A stretch of DNA of 64,000 bases from Chloroflexota bacterium (GTDB taxonomy: Bacteria > Chloroflexota > Anaerolineae > Anaerolineales > Villigracilaceae): assembly GCA_016234485.1 (NCBI GenBank), contig JACRBL010000010.1:1-64000 (forward strand), written 5' to 3'. The notes under the pieces are model-generated. The model worked only from the letters and a program-made list of their open reading frames with translations. It searched no databases and was not told the DNA's origin. Positions 56,189 to 63,174 of the stretch are shown here, one piece after another. The translations under genes were made by a program, and so were the position numbers. Position 1 is the first letter of the stretch. Each line of letters starts with the position of its first letter.

Positions 56189-57105
56189 AGTTTCTCTGCA
56201 ATTCTCAATTTTGCGCTTCTGGCTCTCGGGTTATTTTTAATTTCTTCGTCCGATGCGACGATGGGCTTTCGTGAAATTTCCTGAATAACTGCTTTGCGTT
56301 CTTCTTTATAGATCGGTGTATACGGCGGGTTGACCAAATCGCGGCTCTGCTCGCGGAAGTAATCCTTGACGATGCGATCCTCCAGCGAGTGGAAGGAGAT
56401 CACCGCCAGCCTCCCACCGGACCTCAGGCCGGCCACGGCCCTGGGGAGCGCTTCCGCCACTGACGCGAGCTCCTCGTTGACGGCGATCCGCAGCGCCTGG
56501 AACGTCTTCGTGGCGGGGTGGATTCCCTTTCGGCGTGGGACAACCTTCTCGATGGCCGCGGCCAGCGCGCGGGTGGTCTGAAGCGGCCTCGCGCGGACGA
56601 TGGCGCGGGCGATGCGGCGTCCATCCGATTCTTCGCCAAAGCGGTAGAGGATGTCGGCCAGTTCGTCCTCATCCAGCGCGTTCACCAGCGTCGCGGCCGA
56701 GGTCGGGTTCAGCGGGCTGAAGCGCATGTCCAGCGGCGCGTCATGTTGAAAGGAGAAGCCGCGCTCGGGCGTATCGAGTTGCATCGAAGACAGTCCGAGG
56801 TCGAGGACGATGCCGTCCACCGCGTCCCAGCCGAGTTGACGCATCTGCTGAGGCAGGGAGGTGTAGGAGGCCTGGGCCAGATGTGCCCGTTGCCCGAAAG
56901 GAGCCAAGGTCTCTCGGGCGAGAGCCAGCGCCTGCGGGTCGAGATCGAGCCCAAGCAGTTCGCCGTCTGGCGCGCAGGCCTCCAAAATGCCGCGAGCGTG
57001 TCCGCCCGCGCCGACAGTGCCATCCACATAACGCCCGGAAGTATGAGGCCGCAACGCGTGTATAATCTCGTTGTAAAGTACGGGTAGATGAGGAGCGTTT
57101 GTCAT
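56185..57105 (-). CDS. rsmH: 16S rRNA (cytosine-N4)-methyltransferase RsmH
   Basis: The SAM enzyme (MraW) methylates C1402 of 16S rRNA (306 residues). It has HLPVLYNEIIHALRP, YVDGTVGAGGHARGILEA, DGIVLDLGLSSMQLDTPERG with FSFQHDAPLDMRF, and VISFHSLEDRIVKDYF. The C-terminus ends in ARSAKLRIAEKL, as usual. The gap of 77 bases to mraZ is filled by two hairpins. Confidence 0.96.
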   Translation of the reverse strand: MTNAPHLPVLYNEIIHALRPHTSGRYVDGTVGAGGHARGILEACAPDGELLGLDLDPQALALARETLAPFGQRAHLAQASYTSLPQQMRQLGWDAVDGIVLDLGLSSMQLDTPERGFSFQHDAPLDMRFSPLNPTSAATLVNALDEDELADILYRFGEESDGRRIARAIVRARPLQTTRALAAAIEKVVPRRKGIHPATKTFQALRIAVNEELASVAEALPRAVAGLRSGGRLAVISFHSLEDRIVKDYFREQSRDLVNPPYTPIYKEERKAVIQEISRKPIVASDEEIKNNPRARSAKLRIAEKL

Positions 57106-57120
57106 TTTGTTGGGCTATCT

Positions 57121-57180
57121 CGTTGGGGCGGACCTATGTGTCCGCCCAGCCCAGGGCAGACACGCAGGTCTGCCCCTACG
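57121..57180. repeat. GGGGCGGAC / GGGCAGAC double hairpin between mraZ and rsmH
   Basis: GGGGCGGAC-GTCCGCCC (57125-57147) and GGGCAGAC-GTCTGCCC (57154-57175) are consecutive hairpins ending in CCTACG. They resemble the GTAGGGCGG hairpin at 21234. Inside the operon leader they could reduce read-through from mraZ to rsmH. Confidence 0.7.
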
Positions 57181-57182
57181 AT

Positions 57183-57620
57183 TTATTTGGATGAAAGATT
57201 GAGCGTGGCGAAGCGCTGGTTGTTGGCTTCGATATCGTTGATCTCGGCGGTCTGCTTCTCCCACTCGGCGGGAGCCCAGACCTCAAAGAAACCGCCCTGC
57301 CCCGCGATCACGGCGTTGCCACTCAGCGCCGCGAATTCACGCAGATTGGACGGCACGAGGATGCGCCCCACCTTGTCCACTTCCACGGGGTACGCGTTGG
57401 CGAGCAACATGCGGCGCAAAATGCGGGCGGTCGGATCAGTCAGGTTCATGGCGTTGATGCGTTCATAAACCTGCTGGAAGTATGCTTCCGTCATCACCAT
57501 CAGGCATTTATCAAACCCCTGGGTAAGGTAGGCGCCGCCTTCCAGCAACTCACGGAAGCGCGCCGGAACCATCAGGCGGCCCTTATCATCAATGGAGTGC
57601 TGGTACTGTCCTAAGAACAT
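57183..57620 (-). CDS. mraZ: Transcriptional regulator MraZ
   Basis: The 145-residue double-AbrB DNA-binding protein starts MFLGQYQHSIDDKGRLMVPA at ATG 57620. The second repeat is NAYPVEVDKVGRILVPSNLR. It is the first gene of the cluster and represses it by binding tandem boxes in its own promoter, which are visible at 57681-57710. An upstream in-frame extension to 57686 overlaps those boxes and is not expected to be translated. Confidence 0.95.
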   Translation of the reverse strand: MFLGQYQHSIDDKGRLMVPARFRELLEGGAYLTQGFDKCLMVMTEAYFQQVYERINAMNLTDPTARILRRMLLANAYPVEVDKVGRILVPSNLREFAALSGNAVIAGQGGFFEVWAPAEWEKQTAEINDIEANNQRFATLNLSSK

Positions 57621-57680
57621 TTGTGCTACTTGTCCTTTTAATGCGTTGAACGCCGGGCGAACCCGGCGCTCACTGGCGTT

Positions 57681-57710
57681 TACCACTTCTTACCACTTTC
57701 TCCCACATTG
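57681..57710 (-). promoter_or_regulatory. MraZ operator: three direct repeats at 10-bp spacing
   Basis: On the minus strand the sequence reads GTGGGA-N4, GTGGTA-N4, GTGGTA, with exact ten-base periodicity (57701-57710, 57691-57700, 57681-57690). Tandem TGGG/GTGG boxes one helical turn apart are the known MraZ target. They start at the -10 box and extend over the transcription start. Confidence 0.88.
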
Positions 57711-57735
57711 TACAGTATTTTTGGGTGAATAACAA
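57707..57735 (-). promoter_or_regulatory. Promoter of the mra/dcw cluster
   Basis: On the minus strand TTGTTA (57735-57730), a 17-base spacer and TACAAT (57712-57707) make a good sigma-70 promoter, directly upstream of and overlapping the first MraZ box. Confidence 0.72.
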
Positions 57736-57796
57736 GTGGTACTTTCGGTTATTTCCCACTTTGCTTGGGAACAATTGGCTATTCTTGGGAAACGTT

Positions 57797-59074
57797 ATGC
57801 AAAAAACTCTTTTTGTGGGTTTACTAACAGCGATGGTTATGGCATCTTGCACTTCATCACCTAACGCCATACCGCTCAAAACATTGACTCCTACAACGAC
57901 GCCTGTTTCTACAAAGGTGGTTATTCCCACATCCATGTCCCCCACTGTTGTAACGCCTACACAATCAGATGATTATCTAATCTATCTTGCAACGCTGGAT
58001 TATTCTCACGATCAACAAAAGCCGATGTATTACGATCCCGCTTTGAATGTTCATGTACCGATTCTATTGAATTGGAAAATTGACAATATCAGCATCAGCA
58101 TAAAAAATCGTTTGGCATTCTCATCTTCCAACGCCGACCACAAAAGTGTTTACTTTTTGGATTTTCCTTTTGTAGATACAAATCCCATAAATATCACGCC
58201 CGATATCTCCGCCGAACATCAAGTTCTTTCCTGGAGTCCCAACGGGATTTATCTTGCCATTGAATCTGTTCGCCCTGATGGAAAAACCCTCTCCATCTGG
58301 GATGGAAAGGAGTTAAGGGAGATTCATCATTACAAGGTGGATATTGGCGATCTCGCGTGGAGCCCAGATGACCAATTGGCATTCACTGAGTTTTATTCTT
58401 ACGTTTCTTCCTATGAGGGCGACCCAAGCGAAATCTTTATTTGGGACGGGAACGAGATCATAAACGTCAGTCAAAATGCTTCTGGCACAGATCGTTACCC
58501 TGCATGGAGCGCGGATGGTCAACTCGCATTTCTTTCAGAGAGGGAGGATGAATATGACCTATTTGTTTGGGATGGCAAATCAAAAAATAATGGAATGCCC
58601 GACATTCACACTTTCATAAATATTGCGCCAGATCTGACCCAGTATTATTCTGAACCAGAATGGACAAATTCTGGCTTGCTGACGTTTAGCGCAAGAAGTC
58701 CATCAGATTCGCACACTCAAATTTATGAATGGGATGGTCGATCTGCATCGAACATAAGCAACAATCAACCATCGCATAATGGAGGTCAAACTTGGAGAAG
58801 CGATGGATATTGGGCATTCGTTACCTTTTTTTCAGAAAAACAAGAGATTCATATTCTGAACAACAAAAATCAAAATTTACTCACCACAAGTGGGCAATAT
58901 CAACCCGCCTGGAGTCAAAGTGGCTTGTTAATGTTTTGTGTCAACAAGGCCCCAGAGTCTACGGGCTGGAAATTATCCTTTTGGGATGGCACAAATGTAA
59001 GAGAGATCGTTCAAGGCAATTTGATAGTGGCAGTTTGGCGAAATGGATCAGGGGTATTTTGCTCAAACGATTAA
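57797..59074 (+). CDS. TolB-like beta-propeller lipoprotein
   Basis: The 425-residue lipoprotein has a signal peptide MQKTLFVGLLTAMVMASC (lipobox MASC), a Thr/Pro-rich linker of about 40 residues and then WD40/TolB-like blades. Blades carry LSWSPNGIYLAIES, LAWSPDDQLAFTEF, PAWSADGQLAFLSE and PAWSQSGLLMFC, and repeated xFxWDG turns (SIWDGKE, FIWDGNE, FVWDGKS, YEWDGRS, SFWDGTN). It is likely surface-anchored. It diverges from mraZ. Base composition is lower in GC than the neighbours, hinting at later acquisition. Confidence 0.82.
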   Translation: MQKTLFVGLLTAMVMASCTSSPNAIPLKTLTPTTTPVSTKVVIPTSMSPTVVTPTQSDDYLIYLATLDYSHDQQKPMYYDPALNVHVPILLNWKIDNISISIKNRLAFSSSNADHKSVYFLDFPFVDTNPINITPDISAEHQVLSWSPNGIYLAIESVRPDGKTLSIWDGKELREIHHYKVDIGDLAWSPDDQLAFTEFYSYVSSYEGDPSEIFIWDGNEIINVSQNASGTDRYPAWSADGQLAFLSEREDEYDLFVWDGKSKNNGMPDIHTFINIAPDLTQYYSEPEWTNSGLLTFSARSPSDSHTQIYEWDGRSASNISNNQPSHNGGQTWRSDGYWAFVTFFSEKQEIHILNNKNQNLLTTSGQYQPAWSQSGLLMFCVNKAPESTGWKLSFWDGTNVREIVQGNLIVAVWRNGSGVFCSND

Positions 59075-59221
59075 TGCACCCAAAAAAATTCTATGAAAAA
59101 ACTCCTCGGCAATTGCCAAAAATTCGATTTCACAAGTTACGTCGGGGGAGTTTAAAATACTGAACCTATCCGAACGTCATCGTCACGCGTTGCTACAAAC
59201 AACGCGCCTGGAATAAAACTC

Positions 59222-60109
59222 ATGTCCAACAACTTCCTCCTACTCGAATCCCCCAACTGGCGCGACTACGAACTGATTGATTCTGGCAACGGCCAGAAAC
59301 TGGAGCGTTTCGGCTCTTACATTTTCTCCCGCCCCGAATCACAGGCCATGTGGAGTCCCTCCCTGCCCCAAAAAGATTGGGACGCCGCGCACGCGTTCTT
59401 CCAACCCACCAACGAAGAAAGCGGCGGGCATTGGATCCCGAAGAAGAAATTTTCCGAACGCTGGCAGATGAATTATGGAAATTTGAAATTCTGGGCGATG
59501 ACGACACCTGGTCGTCACCTCGGTGTTTTCCCCGAAGTCGCGGCGCACTGGGACTGGATGGCGGACGCCGTCCGAGCGGCGAATCGGCCCGTGAACGCGC
59601 TCAACCTATTCGGCTACACCGGGCTGGCGACTCTCGCGTTGGCCGCGGCCGGCGCGAAGGTCACGCACGTGGATGCGTCGAAGAAGTCTGTGGCTTGGGC
59701 GCGCGAGAACCAATCCCTGTCGGGGTTGGACGCGAGCCCCATCCGCTGGATCGTGGACGACGCGTTGAAATTCGTCGAGCGCGAAGGTCGGCGTGGAGTC
59801 AAATATGATGGCATCATTCTCGATCCGCCCAAGTTCGGGCGCGGACCGAAAGGCGAAATCTGGGAGGTCTACAAGTCCCTGCCCGATCTGTTCGCGGCCT
59901 GTCGCGCGGCGCTGTCGGACCGTCCGCTCTTCATCGTGACAACAGTCTACGCGGTGCGCGCATCCGCCATCCACGTCGGCCAAGCGCTGGATGAGACGAT
60001 GCGCGGCTTCAAAGGCGAAGTGGAGCGCGGCGAACTAGTGACGCGCGAAACGTCCGCGGGACGGTTGCTTTCACAGGCCGTCTTCGCGCGCTGGAAAAAA
60101 CAGGGCTGA
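59222..60109 (+). CDS. SAM-dependent rRNA-type methyltransferase (RlmI/RlmK-like)
   Basis: The 295-residue class I methyltransferase has an N-terminal beta region (LLLESPNWRDYELIDSGNGQ), the SAM loop NLFGYTGLATLALAAAGAKV, VTHVDASKKSVAWARENQ and the motif IILDPPKFGRGPKGE. It lacks the PUA domain seen in the gene at 25832, so it corresponds to the stand-alone RlmK-type catalytic module. The target is probably 23S rRNA, by family. Confidence 0.85.
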   Translation: MSNNFLLLESPNWRDYELIDSGNGQKLERFGSYIFSRPESQAMWSPSLPQKDWDAAHAFFQPTNEESGGHWIPKKKFSERWQMNYGNLKFWAMTTPGRHLGVFPEVAAHWDWMADAVRAANRPVNALNLFGYTGLATLALAAAGAKVTHVDASKKSVAWARENQSLSGLDASPIRWIVDDALKFVEREGRRGVKYDGIILDPPKFGRGPKGEIWEVYKSLPDLFAACRAALSDRPLFIVTTVYAVRASAIHVGQALDETMRGFKGEVERGELVTRETSAGRLLSQAVFARWKKQG

Positions 60110-60145
60110 AATTTTCGGTTCTTCTGTAAAATGGGAAAAAAGCCT

Positions 60146-60235
60146 AACCACAAAGGACACTAAGTACACAAAGGGGGGAAAAGGCTTAAATCTTAAAGGC
60201 GATTTTCCTTCGTGGCCTTTGTGTCCTTTGTGGTT
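60146..60235. repeat. 90-bp element with CACAAAGG terminal inverted repeats
   Basis: AACCACAAAGGACAC (60146-60160) and GTGTCCTTTGTGGTT (60221-60235) are perfect 15-bp inverted ends. Further CACAAAGG and CCTTTGTG units lie inside. It has no coding capacity and fills the gap between convergent genes. Confidence 0.82.
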
Positions 60236-60253
60236 GAAAGTAGATGCCGCGAT

Positions 60254-60742
60254 TTATTTCCCCGCTGGTTTACTGCGATACGCCACAAAGACCACAATCA
60301 AAATCACGATCAGCGCCGCGAAGGGAATCCACGTCAGGCGGGCGCGAGCGGCGAGGGCCGAGCGGAAGGGCGCGTCTGCGGCGGGGTTGGCGGCATACCA
60401 CTTGCCGTCATATTCCGAGGTTCCTTCGGCAAGACCGATATAGTGGACGTAGCCAGTGTAGGGATAATATTCCAACTGATCGAAGGGATGATCCTTATCG
60501 TCCACGACGTACACGCGCACCACCTGGTATCCCTGCCCCGCGTCGGCTGGCGCGGGGACGTTCCCTGCGGAGAAATCGGCAAAGGCGAAGAAGTCCTCGG
60601 TCAACGCGGGGTTGGTGATCAGAATGTTGCCCGTGATGCCCGGCCCCTTCACTTCGATGTAATCGAACGAGCCTTTGGCAAGGACGATGGTGGGAATTAA
60701 GAGTAGGACAAGAGTCAACGCGAAAGCAAATTGTTTTTTCAT
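60254..60742 (-). CDS. Exported protein with C-terminal membrane anchor, unknown
   Basis: The 162-residue protein has a signal peptide (MKKQFAFALTLVLLLIPTIV, cleaved near LAKG), an exported domain with aromatic motifs (YIEVKGPGITGNILITNP, YYPYTGYVHYIG) and a C-terminal helix (FAALIVILIVVFVAYRS) followed by basic residues. AGGAG lies eight bases before ATG 60742. It follows the cytochrome b fusion gene on the same strand after 240 bases, so a functional link is possible. The family is unknown. Confidence 0.75.
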   Translation of the reverse strand: MKKQFAFALTLVLLLIPTIVLAKGSFDYIEVKGPGITGNILITNPALTEDFFAFADFSAGNVPAPADAGQGYQVVRVYVVDDKDHPFDQLEYYPYTGYVHYIGLAEGTSEYDGKWYAANPAADAPFRSALAARARLTWIPFAALIVILIVVFVAYRSKPAGK

Positions 60743-60789
60743 TGATAAATCTCCTTTTAGTGCCAGTGTAAATTTAAGTTCCATGTTGC

Positions 60790-60852
60790 GTCAGCAGTTC
60801 GATTTGCTTGGCAAATCGTGCTGACGGCTCGCAGTTCAACTGCTCGCGAACT
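60790..60852. repeat. CAGCAGTT-family hairpins
   Basis: CGATTTG-cttgg-CAAATCG lies inside an outer GTCAGCA/TGCTGAC pair (60790-60825), followed by GCAGTTCAACTGC. Related to the repeats at 38428 and 51449, this occupies the gap between the exported protein and the cytochrome gene. Confidence 0.7.
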
Positions 60853-60984
60853 TGAGATGTCTCACAATTTTTTTGACAGCGCAAGAAGACCAAAGGTTTT
60901 TCCTGTGAACCAGAAACACTACTTGCAAAGAACCGCCGCCAAACGGTCGTTATCGTCAGCAAAGAAAACCTTTAGGGTCTCAGT

Positions 60985-63042
60985 TTATCGCAACACAAAC
61001 GTATCCGTCGCTTCATCATAAGCCAAAACCAACACGCGTCCCTGCTCAAAAATCACCTCGCCCGAAAACACAAGACGGTAATTATCCGAGTCGTCCTTCA
61101 TCCACACTTCCACCATGCGCGTCCCAGATTCGATCTCCAAAAATTCCAGCGCGGAGATTCGTCCGTTGCCGCCGACGCCCGAAGGCTTGTAGGTATCGTC
61201 GAGAACCGCTTCCCCATCCACGATCACGCGCACGCTGATTGGGAAATGCACGCCGCCGAAAATTTTCACCGGGTCGGCGCCTTCGGGCAGAGTGACGCCT
61301 TCGGGGATGTTCGCGGCTTCGATCTTACCCTTCGCGTCCACCGCGATTCGGAGCGCGCTCCCATCCGCGGCCTGCATACTCGACTTCACGTCCAGCGGCA
61401 AGGCCAACGCGAACGCGCCCAGCAGGATCAACGTCCCGATCAACCCGCTGACCAGCGAGGGGACCAACTTGTTGCGCTCCTTCACGGGCGGCAACGGCTT
61501 CGGCATCTTCGCTTTTTGCGTTTCGTCACGTTGCAAATTTTTCATAAACGTTTCCAGCGCGGACGCGTCGCCTGGGGCAATTTCGAGCCAATGCAAATCC
61601 TTCGTCGCCAAGGCGGTATGCGTGTGCAAACGATTCAGCATCCAGTGCGGCTCCTCGCGATACAAGGCATCGTCATACGGATGCGAGAACAGGACGACGT
61701 CGCGCGCGCCCTCGTCGCGCAGGGAGCGGATCCACTCGATGTTGACCGCGCCGATGCTCGGCAGGATGGCTGTCACCACGCGCGCGCCCGCTCCACACTC
61801 CGACGTGGAAACGGGTTCGCCCTCGCGGACGTTTCCCCGCAGTTTGGCGGGAAGCGTGCCCATCGTCACGTCGCGCTCGCTCACAAACAGCACGGTGACG
61901 GGACGCCCTTCCTGCTTCTCGCGATGCAACGCGCCCTTCACGGCGTTGAAAGTTTGCTCGCCGTTGTAGCCGCCCAGCAAATGGATCGCGTCGGTGGGAC
62001 AGGCTCCCACGCAGATGGCGCAGGCTGTGCATTGCGCGGGGTTGATGACCGCCAGTTTGTGATACTTCGTCTCATCGTGACGTTCCACCATCGCGATCGC
62101 GTCGTACGGACATTCGGCGTAGCACAAATTACAGCCTGTGCACTTCGGGTCGGTGATGATCGCGGGACCGATGTCCCGTCCGCGGGCGAGCCAGGGAAGC
62201 AGGAACAGACTCCCGCCGACGAGAATCGCCAGCCCCCAAAAGATCGCGTTGCCCCACGCGTCGATGGCGGGGAGAAAGCCGAGGTAGTACGCGTCCATTG
62301 GAACGTCGGAGAGAAGCGTGGAAAGGTCGGCGGGCGCGGCGGAAAGAGTCGGCTTGATTAGCGAGAGGATGATAAGTCCGATTACAGCCTGCACACTCAC
62401 CCAACGCGGCGACCACCAGCGGGCGCGCGAGAGTCGCAGTCCGTGAATGTAGATTCCGAGGAAGCCGATGATCGGCAGGAAGACGTGCAGGAAGAGAATG
62501 ATCACGAAGTTGGAAAACGTCCGCGAGGCCAAGTCCGTTGCAACGTAGGTCAGACCCGAGGCGCCAGCCAGGTATTCCATCATGTACTCGGTCATCCATT
62601 GCGCGCGCTGATCCCAGATCAGCCAGTAACCCATCGTGCCTGTCAGCCAAACGCCCGCCAGCATGATCCAGCCGCTCGTCCATGCCAGCCAGCGTTGACC
62701 CCAGTAGCGGTCGCTGAACAGCATCTTGAGCATGTGCAGGACGATGAGCAGAATCATCGCGTCGGAGGAATAGCGATGGACGGAGCGCATCAACGAGCCG
62801 AGCCAATGCGCGTCGAGTTTTTCGACGGTGGCATAGGCCACGTCCAGGCCAGGGCGATAGAAGACGGTGAGATACGCGCCCGTGACCAGCAACACGACCA
62901 GCATGAAGATGGTCAACGTGCCGAGGTGATAGAACGGATTGAAGTCCGACTGAGTGAATCGGTTGACAAAGCCTTCGAGACGTACCCAGATTTTTTCAAA
63001 GGCGCGGAGGGTTTTGCGTTGGGGATAGAGATTGGGAGTCAT
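60985..63042 (-). CDS. Cytochrome b - 2[4Fe-4S] ferredoxin - MvhD-like fusion protein
   Basis: The 685-residue membrane protein joins several redox modules. Residues 1 to about 300 are a cytochrome b N-terminal domain with bis-His heme ligands H89/H103 and H186/H200 (both 14 apart) and extra helices. Residues 305-365 are a two-cluster ferredoxin with C311, C314, C317, C321 and C348, C351, C354, C358. Residues 370 to about 510 resemble the hydrogenase delta/MvhD domain but have lost most of its Cys. One more helix (about 527-548) and a beta-rich C-terminal domain follow. It could pass electrons between a soluble donor and the quinone pool. The partner is unknown. Confidence 0.85.
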   Translation of the reverse strand: MTPNLYPQRKTLRAFEKIWVRLEGFVNRFTQSDFNPFYHLGTLTIFMLVVLLVTGAYLTVFYRPGLDVAYATVEKLDAHWLGSLMRSVHRYSSDAMILLIVLHMLKMLFSDRYWGQRWLAWTSGWIMLAGVWLTGTMGYWLIWDQRAQWMTEYMMEYLAGASGLTYVATDLASRTFSNFVIILFLHVFLPIIGFLGIYIHGLRLSRARWWSPRWVSVQAVIGLIILSLIKPTLSAAPADLSTLLSDVPMDAYYLGFLPAIDAWGNAIFWGLAILVGGSLFLLPWLARGRDIGPAIITDPKCTGCNLCYAECPYDAIAMVERHDETKYHKLAVINPAQCTACAICVGACPTDAIHLLGGYNGEQTFNAVKGALHREKQEGRPVTVLFVSERDVTMGTLPAKLRGNVREGEPVSTSECGAGARVVTAILPSIGAVNIEWIRSLRDEGARDVVLFSHPYDDALYREEPHWMLNRLHTHTALATKDLHWLEIAPGDASALETFMKNLQRDETQKAKMPKPLPPVKERNKLVPSLVSGLIGTLILLGAFALALPLDVKSSMQAADGSALRIAVDAKGKIEAANIPEGVTLPEGADPVKIFGGVHFPISVRVIVDGEAVLDDTYKPSGVGGNGRISALEFLEIESGTRMVEVWMKDDSDNYRLVFSGEVIFEQGRVLVLAYDEATDTFVLR

Positions 63043-63049
63043 GAAGTTT

Positions 63050-63174
63050 CAGGTTCCAGGTTTCAGGTTTCAAGTTTTCGAACCGCAAAGAGCGCACACC
63101 TGCCCTGGCGGGCGGTGCCAGGGAAGACCGCGAAGAAAATTCCTAAAACTTTGCGCTCTTCGCGTGCTTCGCGG
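63050..63174. repeat. Compound repeat with a nested hairpin upstream of the cytochrome gene
   Basis: GGTTCCAGGTTTCAGGTTTC tandems are followed by AACCGCAAAGAGCGCA and, at the right, the inverted TGCGCTCTTCGCG and CTTCGCGGTT. A 31-base hairpin (63094-63124) interrupts the left arm. The right end touches the stop codon of the ATPase gene. Confidence 0.7.
63094..63124. repeat. Second copy of the nested CCTGGCGGGC hairpin
   Basis: CCCTGGCGGGCGGTGCCAGG is flanked by GCAC on the left and GA on the right, as is the copy at 20354-20382 (TCCTGGCGGGCAGCGCCAGG). The host repeats are unrelated. Confidence 0.75.
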
